From Thermaceae bacterium (lineage in GTDB: Bacteria > Deinococcota > Deinococci > Deinococcales > Marinithermaceae), in assembly GCA_026989475.1 (NCBI GenBank), contig JALSJG010000058.1, forward strand, positions 1 to 24,627: 24,627 nt of DNA, in the 5' to 3' direction. Of the stretch, positions 13,110 to 19,847 are shown one piece after another (the stretch's first letter is position 1; the number at the start of each line of letters is the position of its first letter). The translations under genes were made by a program, and so were the position numbers. The notes under the pieces were generated by a model that was given only the letters and a program-made list of their open reading frames with translations, ran no database searches and was not told the DNA's origin.

Positions 13110-13563
13110 GCTCGCGCTCTTTTCCCCCGAGGTTCCGCCGCGCTACGCGCTTGCCCTCGAGCTCGTGCGCGAGGCCATCGCCGGCCAGGTCTACGAGAAC
13201 CCGGTCGCCCGTCTCCTCCACGCCCCCGCCGGGGTGCTCTGCGAGTTCCGGGCACCGCTTTCCGGCCTCTACGCCCGGCTCGGTCCGGCGGTGGCCGAGG
13301 TGGTGGACGAGCGGGGGGCCCGGAGGGTGGTCTGGGAGGCGCTTTCCCGGTCCGAGGAGGACGGCGAGATCCTCGTCGTCTACGACGAGCGGCGCTACTA
13401 CACCAACGTGCTCGAGCCCGCGGGAAAGCCGCTCCTCCGCCCGCCCTATGGCCTTCTCCTTTGGGCCGGGCGGGAGCGCTGGGGGCTTTTTTACACCGGG
13501 CGGGAGTTCCTCTATTTCCGGCTCGCCGCGGGGTTGCCGGTGCTCGGCCCGGTGCGCGAGTAA
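13102..13563 (+). CDS. Conserved-looking hypothetical protein, 153 residues
   Basis: An unrecognised protein starting at a GTG inside the last 8 bases of the methyltransferase gene, so translation is likely coupled. It has no signal peptide or membrane segment. The text is a mix of hydrophobic strands and charged turns (EILVVYDERRYYTNV, 90 to 104; WGLFYTGREFLYFRLAAG, about 126 to 143), consistent with a small alpha/beta soluble protein, one Cys (C47). GGATAAGG lies just upstream as a weak ribosome binding site. The reading frame is favoured by GC-rich third positions and by its exact fit between two genes. I cannot assign a function. Confidence 0.72.
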   Translation: MLELALFSPEVPPRYALALELVREAIAGQVYENPVARLLHAPAGVLCEFRAPLSGLYARLGPAVAEVVDERGARRVVWEALSRSEEDGEILVVYDERRYYTNVLEPAGKPLLRPPYGLLLWAGRERWGLFYTGREFLYFRLAAGLPVLGPVRE

Positions 13564-13566
13564 AAT
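13561..13566 (+). promoter_or_regulatory. -10 box overlapping a stop codon, for the GidA-like gene
   Basis: TAAAAT includes the TAA stop of the preceding gene and ends 7 bases before the GTG at 13574, which has no ribosome binding site. This suggests a separate leaderless transcript for the GidA-like protein in addition to readthrough. Confidence 0.5.
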
Positions 13567-13573
13567 CTCCAGG

Positions 13574-14296
13574 GTGGAGGGCTACGAGGTTCTGGTGGTG
13601 GGAGCGGGCTTCGCCGGCAGCGAGGTCGCTTACCGGCTGGCCCGGTCCGGACGGCGGGTGCTGCTTCTCACCCAGAGCCTGGACTCGCTTTTTCTTCCCG
13701 TAACCCCGGTGGCCCATCCGCCCGCCGAGGGAACGCTCTTTGGGGAGGTGTACGACGAGGGGCTGCCCCCCTTTTTGCTCCACGCCCGGGCCAAGTGGCG
13801 GCTCGAAGCCGAGCGGCCCCGGCTCCACCTTCTCCAGGCCACCGCCACCGCCCTTTGGGTGGAGGAGGGCCGGGTGGTGGGGGTGAGGACCTGGGAGGGA
13901 CCCTCCTATCGCGCCGGAAGGGTCGTGCTCGCGGTGGGGACCTTCCTCGGGGCCCGGCTCTCCGTGGGCCAGATCGAGGAGCCCGCGGGGCGGCTCGGGG
14001 AGGCCGCTTACGACGACCTCTTCGAGGACTTGAAGGCCCACGGCTTCGCCTTCGCCCCGGCCGAACAGCAGGCACCGCCCTTCCGGGGGGCGCCCGGCTA
14101 CCGGGTGCGGTTTTACCGGTTTGCCGACGGGGAGTGGGATCCGAACACCTTCCGCCTACCCCGGCTTTTCGGGCTCTACGCCGTCGGTGCCTGCACCAGC
14201 GGCGGCCGGAGCTACCGTGAGGAGAGCCTCGCCGGGTTCCGGCTCGGCGAGCTTTTGCTCGGCGAGCTCGAGGAGCCTACGGGCGAAGGTACTTAG
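13574..14296 (+). CDS. Short GidA-related FAD protein
   Basis: A 240-residue flavoprotein related to GidA/MnmG and TrmFO but less than half their length. The N terminus has the dinucleotide-binding EVLVVGAGFAGSE (5 to 17; G10, G12, G15) and RRVLLLTQS. VVLAVGTFLGARLSVG (117 to 132) corresponds to the second FAD region of GidA, and LYAVGACTSGGRSYREESLAGFRLG (201 to 225) to its FAD-closing segment. The tRNA-binding and C-terminal helical domains of MnmG are absent. A GidA-related protein of about 230 residues is known from Thermus thermophilus, which supports a real, complete family rather than a fragment. Function is unknown; tRNA modification is only a guess. The last 141 bases overlap mutY on the other strand. 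Confidence 0.85.
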   Translation: MEGYEVLVVGAGFAGSEVAYRLARSGRRVLLLTQSLDSLFLPVTPVAHPPAEGTLFGEVYDEGLPPFLLHARAKWRLEAERPRLHLLQATATALWVEEGRVVGVRTWEGPSYRAGRVVLAVGTFLGARLSVGQIEEPAGRLGEAAYDDLFEDLKAHGFAFAPAEQQAPPFRGAPGYRVRFYRFADGEWDPNTFRLPRLFGLYAVGACTSGGRSYREESLAGFRLGELLLGELEEPTGEGT

Positions 14297-15196
14297 GGGG
14301 ACGCTTTGGGGGTCGATGCCGGGCCAGGCTCCCCGGGCGTGGAGCAGGGTTGCCTCGATCCGGCGGTGGCTGAGGGCGTAGCGGAGCGTTCCGAGAGCGC
14401 GGGCCTCGCTCACCCGATAGCGGGCGAGGAGCCGCTCGCGGCTTTCATCCAGGGGAAGGCTAAAAAGCCCGCGCCAGGGCGCGCGGGTTCGCTTTTCCAG
14501 CACCGGGCCCCCCGGTCCCTCGAGGTACAGGGCGAAGAGCCGCCACGCTTTCGCCTTTCGGGAACGGGGAGCGGGGTAGCGTTCCGGAGCCGACTTCCCG
14601 CGGCAGCCCGCGCGAAGGGGGCAGGCGGCGCAGTCCGGGCTCCGCGGGCGGCAGAGGGTGGCGCCGAGCTCGATTAAGGCCTGGTTCCAGCTGCCCGGGT
14701 CCTCGCGGTCGAGGATCGCCGCCGCCCGGGCCTCGAGCTCAGCCCGGCTCGGATCCTCCAGGGCGTAGTAGCGGGCGAGCACCCGCCGCGCGTTCCCGTC
14801 CACCGCCGGGACCGGCTCGCCGAAGGCGATCGAGGCCACCGCCCCGGCGGTGTAGCGCCCCACCCCGGGGAGGGCGAGAAGACCCTCGAAGCTCCGGGGA
14901 AAACCCCGTTCGGCGATCTCCCGGGCGGCCCGGTGCAGGTACTCGGCCCGCCGGTAGTACCCCGCCCCCTGCCAGAGCGTGAGGAGCTCGGAGAACTCGG
15001 CCCGCGCCAGGTCTTCGGGGCGGGGAAAGCGGGCGAGGATCTGCCGGTAGTAGGGCTCGGCCTGGATCACCCGGGTCTGCTGCAAAAGGAGCTCCGAGAC
15101 CAGGATCGCCCAGGGGTCGCGCGTCCTGCGCCAGGGGAGGTCCCGGGCGTGCTTTCGGTACCAGCGAAGGAGCGCCTCGCGATCAGCCGCCCTCAC
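14156..15196 (-). CDS. mutY: A/G-specific adenine glycosylase MutY
   Basis: A 346-residue DNA repair glycosylase that removes adenine opposite 8-oxoguanine. The helix-hairpin-helix-GPD core shows catalytic E35 in SELLLQQT (34 to 41), LPGVGRYTAGAVASIAFGE (109 to 127) with Y115, and D133 in PAVDGN. The iron-sulfur cluster is C182-x6-C189-x2-C192-x5-C198, the MutY/EndoIII pattern. The C-terminal part (about 215 to 330) matches a NUDIX-like recognition domain, seen in WRLFALYLEGPGGPVLEKR and WRGLFSLPLDE. The GTG start has GGAGG upstream and overlaps the CoA-binding gene by 14 bases. The last 47 codons run antisense to the GidA-like gene; the final PAAAGAGTDGVEPEKPG is low in complexity and may be a tail. 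Confidence 0.93.
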   Translation of the reverse strand: MRAADREALLRWYRKHARDLPWRRTRDPWAILVSELLLQQTRVIQAEPYYRQILARFPRPEDLARAEFSELLTLWQGAGYYRRAEYLHRAAREIAERGFPRSFEGLLALPGVGRYTAGAVASIAFGEPVPAVDGNARRVLARYYALEDPSRAELEARAAAILDREDPGSWNQALIELGATLCRPRSPDCAACPLRAGCRGKSAPERYPAPRSRKAKAWRLFALYLEGPGGPVLEKRTRAPWRGLFSLPLDESRERLLARYRVSEARALGTLRYALSHRRIEATLLHARGAWPGIDPQSVPLSTFARRLLELAEQKLAEPEPGEALLTVAPAAAGAGTDGVEPEKPG

Positions 15197-15599
15197 CCAG
15201 GAGCCTCCGGTGTTCGGCCATCAGGCAGCGCCCCGCCACCACCGGGAGGCCGGCCTCCCTGAGCGCGTGCTCGAGCCCCGGGTGCTCCGCTCCCGGCTGC
15301 AGCCAGACCACCCCGGGCGCGAGGGATCGGATCTTCTCGACCTCGCTGAGGAGCGCCTCCCCCCGACGGAAGACGTCGAGGATCTCCACCGCTTCCTGGA
15401 TCTCGCCGAGATCGGCGCGCACCCGTTCGCCGAAGAGGACCTCCCCGGCAAAGCGCGGGTTGACCGGGAGAATCCGGTAGCCCCTTTGGTAGAGGTAGGC
15501 GGGCACGTAGTGGGCGGGGCGCGCCGGGTCCTTGTGGGCCCCGAGCACGGCGATCGTGCGGGCATGCCGGAGGAGCTTGGCGAGGGCGGCGTCGTCCAT
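15183..15599 (-). CDS. CoA-binding protein, YccU-type Rossmann domain
   Basis: A 138-residue single-domain protein of the CoA_binding_2 family, related to the nucleotide-binding domain of succinyl-CoA synthetase. Landmarks are TIAVLGAHKDPARPAHYVP (15 to 33), YRILPVNPRFAGEVLFGE (41 to 58), VEILDVFRR (71 to 79) and GVVWLQPGAEHP (95 to 106). Homologues from Thermus bind CoA in a crystal; the cellular role is not known. ATG start with no strong ribosome binding site visible. It leads a two-gene operon with mutY. Confidence 0.88.
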   Translation of the reverse strand: MDDAALAKLLRHARTIAVLGAHKDPARPAHYVPAYLYQRGYRILPVNPRFAGEVLFGERVRADLGEIQEAVEILDVFRRGEALLSEVEKIRSLAPGVVWLQPGAEHPGLEHALREAGLPVVAGRCLMAEHRRLLGEGG

Positions 15600-15647
15600 G
15601 CTTCAAGCCTATCCCTTGCTTCCTCCGTGAAATGGAAGGGGGTTCGG

Positions 15648-15653
15648 TATCAT
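15648..15653 (+). promoter_or_regulatory. -10 box of the sugar transporter operon
   Basis: TATCAT ends 7 bases before the ATG at 15661. The 7 bases contain AAGGGG, so the message is leaderless or has a very short leader. It is the only promoter-like site found for the 15661-19763 operon. Confidence 0.5.
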
Positions 15654-15660
15654 CAAGGGG

Positions 15661-16191
15661 ATGAAGCGAATCATCTGGGGGCTTTTGCTTTGGGGCATCG
15701 GTCTCGCCGTGTCTCCCCCCTTTCCCGAAAACGCCCTCGGTCTCGGCTACCGCCACCCCGGGGCCGGGGTGGTCGTGGCGGGGATGGCGCTACCCTTCGC
15801 CCCGCTGGGCCTGGAGAGCGGGGCGAGCCTCTACCTGGCCGCGGACCCGGACTTTAAGGACCTGCGCGGCTACCTGAACCTCGGGGTGCTGGTCTTCCCC
15901 GGCCTGGCGGTGGGGCCCGCCTTCGGGGAGGTCGGCGGTTTCGCGCGGCTCGATGGGGTAAAGGACGCGTCTGGGGCAGGCCTCGGCCTTTCCTTTGGGC
16001 TCGCTGGCGGGCTCGAGCTCGACGCCCCCCTACCCCTAGCCCTTTACGCCCAGGCCGGCCCCGGCTACCTCCGGGGCTTCCGGCTCGCCTGGGGGGTGGG
16101 CGTGCGCGCCTACCCCGCGGAGGCGCTCGCGCTCGAGCTCGGGGCCGACGACCGGCTCGGGCTCTACGCCGCCCTTCTCTACCTGTGGTGA
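15661..16191 (+). CDS. Exported beta-rich protein, putative small outer-membrane barrel
   Basis: A 176-residue protein with a signal peptide (MKRIIWGLLLWGIGLAVS, 1 to 18) and then a Gly/Leu/Ala-rich sequence of alternating short amphipathic strands (for example GAGVVVAGMALPFAPLG, ASLYLAADPDF, LNLGVLVFPGLAVGPAFG) ending in an aromatic LLYLW. That pattern and a C-terminal aromatic residue are typical of small outer-membrane beta barrels, but there is no family match I know. It heads an operon with a sugar ABC transporter, its stop overlapping the next start, which would fit a role in passing substrate through the outer membrane. Function is inference only. Confidence 0.65.
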   Translation: MKRIIWGLLLWGIGLAVSPPFPENALGLGYRHPGAGVVVAGMALPFAPLGLESGASLYLAADPDFKDLRGYLNLGVLVFPGLAVGPAFGEVGGFARLDGVKDASGAGLGLSFGLAGGLELDAPLPLALYAQAGPGYLRGFRLAWGVGVRAYPAEALALELGADDRLGLYAALLYLW

Positions 16192-17033
16192 GGGGTACCC
16201 GGCTCCGCCGGCTCGAGCACGGGCTTTTTGCCCTGCCCGCGCTCGGGTTCCTCGGGGTCTTTTTCTTCTACCCCTTCCTCGAGGTGGTGCGCTTTTCCAC
16301 CTGGCGCTGGTCGGGGCTAAGGGCGCCGGAGCCGGTGGGGCTGAAAAACTACGCCGAGCTCGTTTCCGACCCGCTCTTTTGGCAAAGCGCGAAGGCCACC
16401 TTCCTCTTCGCCCTTTGGGTTTTGCCGAGCTTTCTCCTGCTCTCGATCCTGATCGCTTTCTTGATCGAGGGGCAGCCGTACGAGCGGTTCGTCAAGGGGG
16501 CGCTCTTTTTGCCGGGCCTGGTTACCGTGGGGGCGGCGAGCACCGCCTGGTACACCCTGCTCGCCCCCGAGTACGGGGCGCTCGCCGCCTTTTTGCCCAT
16601 TCCCGCCTGGGACCAAGAGCCCTTCTGGGCGATGGCGATGGTGGTGGCGTTTACCCTCTGGCGCTACCTCGGCTACGGGGTCTTGGTGGTGAGCGCCCAC
16701 CTGAAGGCGATTCCCTCCGAGCTCGTCGAGGCCGCCCGGGTGGACGGGGCGAGGCCCTTCGAGGTCACCCGCTACGTGGTCCTCCCGCTTTTGCGCCCGG
16801 CGGTGCTCTTCCTTTTGGTGGTGGGCTCGGTGCTCGCCCTTCAGTCCTACGTCGCCGTCTTCCTCCTCACCCGGGGCGGGCCCTACGGGGCCACGCGGGT
16901 GCTCGGCTACTTCGTCTACGAGCTCGGGTTCGAGAACTTCCGCCTGGGCTACGCCGCTGCCGCCACCGCCGTGCTCCTCGTCCTCACCCTGCTGGTGGCC
17001 CTGGCCCAGGGCAAGCTCTTGGAGGAGCGATGA
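16185..17033 (+). CDS. Sugar ABC transporter permease, MalF/UgpA type
   Basis: A 282-residue permease with six predicted membrane segments (about 15 to 35, 72 to 95, 107 to 127, 145 to 165, 205 to 228, 255 to 276). The cytoplasmic EAA loop that docks on the ATPase is VEAARVDGARPFEVTRYVVLPLLRPA (about 179 to 204), here named by its EAARVDGA start. The family motif and order before the second permease and binding protein identify it as the UgpA/MalF half. The GTG at 16185 is immediately followed by a second GTG at 16188 in a GTGA overlap with the preceding stop, and either could be used; there is no ribosome binding site. Confidence 0.92.
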   Translation: MVRGTRLRRLEHGLFALPALGFLGVFFFYPFLEVVRFSTWRWSGLRAPEPVGLKNYAELVSDPLFWQSAKATFLFALWVLPSFLLLSILIAFLIEGQPYERFVKGALFLPGLVTVGAASTAWYTLLAPEYGALAAFLPIPAWDQEPFWAMAMVVAFTLWRYLGYGVLVVSAHLKAIPSELVEAARVDGARPFEVTRYVVLPLLRPAVLFLLVVGSVLALQSYVAVFLLTRGGPYGATRVLGYFVYELGFENFRLGYAAAATAVLLVLTLLVALAQGKLLEER

Positions 17034-17800
17034 GGCACGCGCTCGTCTTCGGGATCGTCCTCGCCGTGCTCCTGCCCTTTTTCTGGATGGCCTACGCCGC
17101 CTTTTTGCCCCCGGAGATCGTCTACTCCGGGGACGTCCTCTCGGGATTCGGGTTCACCCTCGAAAACCTCAGGAAACTCGCCCCCGAGGGGTTTTGGCCG
17201 AGGCTTTTCTTCTCCCTCTGGGTCTCCGGGGCGGTGGCGCTCGCCCAGGTCTTGACCGCGCTCCTCGCCGCCTACGCGCTATGGAACGGGGTGCGGCTAT
17301 GGGCGGTCTTCCTCTTCACCCTGGCGATTCCGGCGGAGCTCTTGCTGGTGCCGCTTTTTGGCGTCCTGCACCAGCTCCGGCTGCTCGATACCCCCTGGGC
17401 GCTGCTTTTGCCCTTCTTCGCGAGCCCCTTCACCGTGCTCCTCGTCTACCAGGCGATGCGGTCCCTGCCCTATTCCCTGGTCGAGGCCGCCCGGATCGAC
17501 GGCGCCGGCGAGGGGCGGATCCTTTTCTCGGTGGTCGCGCCCCTGGTCTTTCCCAACCTGGTGGCCGCCGGGGTGCTGGCTTTTGCCGCCCACTGGAACC
17601 TGGTCCTCTTTCCCCGGGTGGCGGTGGGGGAGCGCTACTGGACGCTCCAGGTCTGGATCGCCGACCTCGCCCGCCGCTACCCCGCCGACTGGGGGCTGCT
17701 CTCGGCGGCGGCGCTTCTTTCCACCCTGCCCCTTTTCCTCCTCTACCTGCTCTTCGAGCGGAGGATCGTGGAAACCTTCGAGGGAAGCGTGAAAGGATAG
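17030..17800 (+). CDS. Sugar ABC transporter permease, MalG/UgpE type
   Basis: A 256-residue permease. The start is the ATG in the ATGA overlap with the first permease, with GGAGGAG upstream. Six membrane segments are predicted. The EAA loop is VEAARIDGAGEGRIL (about 149 to 163), preceded by AMRSLPYSL as in MalG-type permeases, and the region FTVLLVYQAMR is also typical. It forms the heterodimeric channel with the upstream permease. Slightly shorter than the about 275 residues usual for UgpE because the N terminus is brief. No ATPase gene accompanies the pair. Confidence 0.91.
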   Translation: MRHALVFGIVLAVLLPFFWMAYAAFLPPEIVYSGDVLSGFGFTLENLRKLAPEGFWPRLFFSLWVSGAVALAQVLTALLAAYALWNGVRLWAVFLFTLAIPAELLLVPLFGVLHQLRLLDTPWALLLPFFASPFTVLLVYQAMRSLPYSLVEAARIDGAGEGRILFSVVAPLVFPNLVAAGVLAFAAHWNLVLFPRVAVGERYWTLQVWIADLARRYPADWGLLSAAALLSTLPLFLLYLLFERRIVETFEGSVKG

Positions 17801-17805
17801 GAACC

Positions 17806-18999
17806 ATGCGGAAGCTTTTCTTCCTCGTCTTCCTCTTCGGGTTTGCCCTGGCCCAGGTCGAGATACCCTTCTGGCACGCGATGGACGGGCCCGCCGGGCG
17901 CCAGATCGAGGCCTTCGCCGAGGCCTTCAACGCCGAACAGGCGGAGTACCGGGTGGTCCCCCGCTACGTCGGCGACTACCGGGAGGCCGAGACCCGGCTG
18001 ATCGCCGCCCTGAGAACCGGCACCCAGCCGGTGCTCTTTCAGGCCGAGATCGCCTTCTTCCCCCGCCTGGTGGCCGAGGGTCGGGCGGTGCCGCTCGACG
18101 GGCGGCTCGGCCTCGACGAGAAGACGATCGCCGACTTCTACCCCGCGGCCTGGGCCTACGGGGTGATGAACGGGCGGCGCTACGGCCTGCCCTTCAACAC
18201 CTCGACCCCGGTGCTCTATTACAACGCGAGCGCCTTCCGGGCCCGGGGGGTGGCCGCCCCCGGGAACTGGGCCGAGTTCGAGGCGGCGGCGAGGCGACTC
18301 TCCGACCGGCGGCGGAAGGGGTACATCGCGGTGCTCGAGTCCTGGACCTTCGAGGCCATGGTGACGAGCCGGGGCGGGAGCCTGGTCACCGAGGACGGCA
18401 AGCCGAACTTCGATTCCAAGGAGGCGGTCGAGGCGCTTTCGATGCTCCACCGCATGGCCCGGGCCCGCGCCCTGATCCCGCGCCGGCTCGCCGAGGCCCA
18501 GTTCGCCCTCCTCGACTTCGTCCGCACCAAGGGAATGATGGTCTTTGCCTCCATCGCCAACTGGCCGGCGGCCGAGAACTACTCCTTCGCCTTCGACCTG
18601 GGGGTGGCCCCGGTGCCCCGGGAGCCGGGCGGTAAGGTGCCCTTCGGCGGGGCTCAGCTGGTGGTCTTAAAGGGGGCGAGCGCCGAGCAGGTATCGGGAG
18701 CGGTGGCGTTTTGGAAGTTTCTGATGCGCCCCGAGAACATCGCCCGCTGGGTGGAGGCGAGCTACTACGTGCCGGTGCGAAAAAGCGCCCTTCGCTACCT
18801 CGAGAAGTTCTACGCCGAAAACCCTTACCGCAAGGCCGCCTTCGAGCAGCTCGCCCACGCCGTGCCCCGGCCGCGGGTGCCGGAGTTCGTGGTCTGGCGG
18901 GTCTACCTCGAGGAGGCCCTGGAGAAGAGCGTGAAGGGCGGGGTGGACCCCAAGGTGGCGCTCGAAGAGGCCCAGCGGAAGGCGCTGGAGGCGCGGTGA
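17806..18999 (+). CDS. Extracellular sugar-binding protein, UgpB-like
   Basis: A 397-residue solute-binding protein of family 1. Residues 1 to 16 are a signal peptide ending FALA, without a lipobox Cys, so the protein is periplasmic rather than a lipoprotein. EIPFWHAMDGPAGRQIEAFAEAFN (19 to 42) and YGLPFNTSTPVLYYNASAF (125 to 143) are close to the same blocks of the glycerol-3-phosphate binding protein UgpB. Despite this, the ligand may be another sugar or sugar phosphate because the neighbour is a sugar isomerase and no glycerophosphodiesterase is present. ATG with AGGATAGG upstream, 5 bases after the permease stop. Confidence 0.92.
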   Translation: MRKLFFLVFLFGFALAQVEIPFWHAMDGPAGRQIEAFAEAFNAEQAEYRVVPRYVGDYREAETRLIAALRTGTQPVLFQAEIAFFPRLVAEGRAVPLDGRLGLDEKTIADFYPAAWAYGVMNGRRYGLPFNTSTPVLYYNASAFRARGVAAPGNWAEFEAAARRLSDRRRKGYIAVLESWTFEAMVTSRGGSLVTEDGKPNFDSKEAVEALSMLHRMARARALIPRRLAEAQFALLDFVRTKGMMVFASIANWPAAENYSFAFDLGVAPVPREPGGKVPFGGAQLVVLKGASAEQVSGAVAFWKFLMRPENIARWVEASYYVPVRKSALRYLEKFYAENPYRKAAFEQLAHAVPRPRVPEFVVWRVYLEEALEKSVKGGVDPKVALEEAQRKALEAR

Positions 19000-19763
19000 A
19001 GTTCTTTTTCAGCCCCCTCGACGCCGAGCAGCTCGATATGGAGGCGGCCTTCCGCCTGGCCGCTGAGCTCGGGATGGGGCTCGAGCTCCCCTTCGACCTC
19101 TTCGAGGCGGTGCCCGCGCTTCCCGGAGCGGAGGAGATCCGGGCGCTCTCCCGCCGCTACGGCGTCCCCCTCACCGTTCACCTCCCGTTCGCCGACTTAA
19201 ACCTCGCCTCCCTCTTCCCGAAGAGCTTCCGGGTGGCGCTCGAGCGCACCCGGGACGGCCTCGCCTTCGCCGAAGGGGTGGGGGCACGGGTCGCGGTCTT
19301 GCACACGGGGAGCGTGCCGGTGCGCCATCCCCTGGTGGTGGAGGCCGCGTGGGCCCGGCTGGAGGAGGCGCTTTCGGCGCTCCGCCCCCTTCCCCTCCCG
19401 GTGGCGCTCGAAAACCTCGCCCTCGACGAGCGGGACCTCCTCCAAGGGCCACAGGAGCTCGCCCGGCTGCTTTCGCGCTTTCCGGAATACGGCTTTTGCC
19501 TCGACTTTAGCCACGCCTTCGTCGAGGGCGGCGAGGAGCGGGTCCAGGCCTACCTCGACCGGCTCGGGGACCGGCTCCTCCACCTCCACCTCAACGACAC
19601 CCCGGGGGACCGGGACCGGCACCTCCCGGTAGGCGCGGGGGGTATCCCCTTCTCCCGCCTAAAGCCCGGTCGCCTGCCCGAGACCGCCACCTTCGAGGTG
19701 CGGGGGGGCGGGACTGAGCTTGCGGAAAGCCGGGCCCGGATCCGGGCCGCCTGGGACATTTGA
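18996..19763 (+). CDS. Xylose isomerase-like TIM barrel, sugar phosphate isomerase/epimerase
   Basis: A 255-residue protein of the AP endonuclease 2/xylose isomerase-like fold. Candidate metal ligands are E139 in VALENLA, D170 and H173 in CLDFSHAF, H198 in LHLHLND, H209 near DRDRHLPVG and E234 in TFEVRGG, arranged as in endonuclease IV and sugar epimerases. H62 in TVHLPF and H103 in VLHTGS also fit. The GTG start overlaps the stop of the binding protein (GTGA), and it is the last gene of the operon, so it probably converts the imported substrate. An endonuclease IV role is less likely because of this context and a shorter length. Confidence 0.85.
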   Translation: MKFFFSPLDAEQLDMEAAFRLAAELGMGLELPFDLFEAVPALPGAEEIRALSRRYGVPLTVHLPFADLNLASLFPKSFRVALERTRDGLAFAEGVGARVAVLHTGSVPVRHPLVVEAAWARLEEALSALRPLPLPVALENLALDERDLLQGPQELARLLSRFPEYGFCLDFSHAFVEGGEERVQAYLDRLGDRLLHLHLNDTPGDRDRHLPVGAGGIPFSRLKPGRLPETATFEVRGGGTELAESRARIRAAWDI

Positions 19764-19847
19764 CCCGGGCGCCCTTGGCTAAGTTTTCCCTAAGGTGCGG
19801 CCTCCCCGCGCCTTTGTTATCTTGGGCAAGGAGCTAGGAGGAGGGTT

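Noticed and set aside
16379..17029. Upstream extension of the second sugar permease in the same frame
   Set aside because: Overlaps the first permease in another frame with Arg/Gly-rich text. The ATGA overlap with GGAGGAG is a better start.
15183..19763. Search for tRNA, CRISPR repeats or insertion sequence ends
   Set aside because: Gaps are too short and no repeat units or terminal inverted repeats were seen here or elsewhere in the window.
19764..19847. Promoter of the bc operon (TATCTT at 19818)
   Set aside because: No -35 at a proper distance was found, so I do not call it. The operon surely has a promoter in this 84-base gap.
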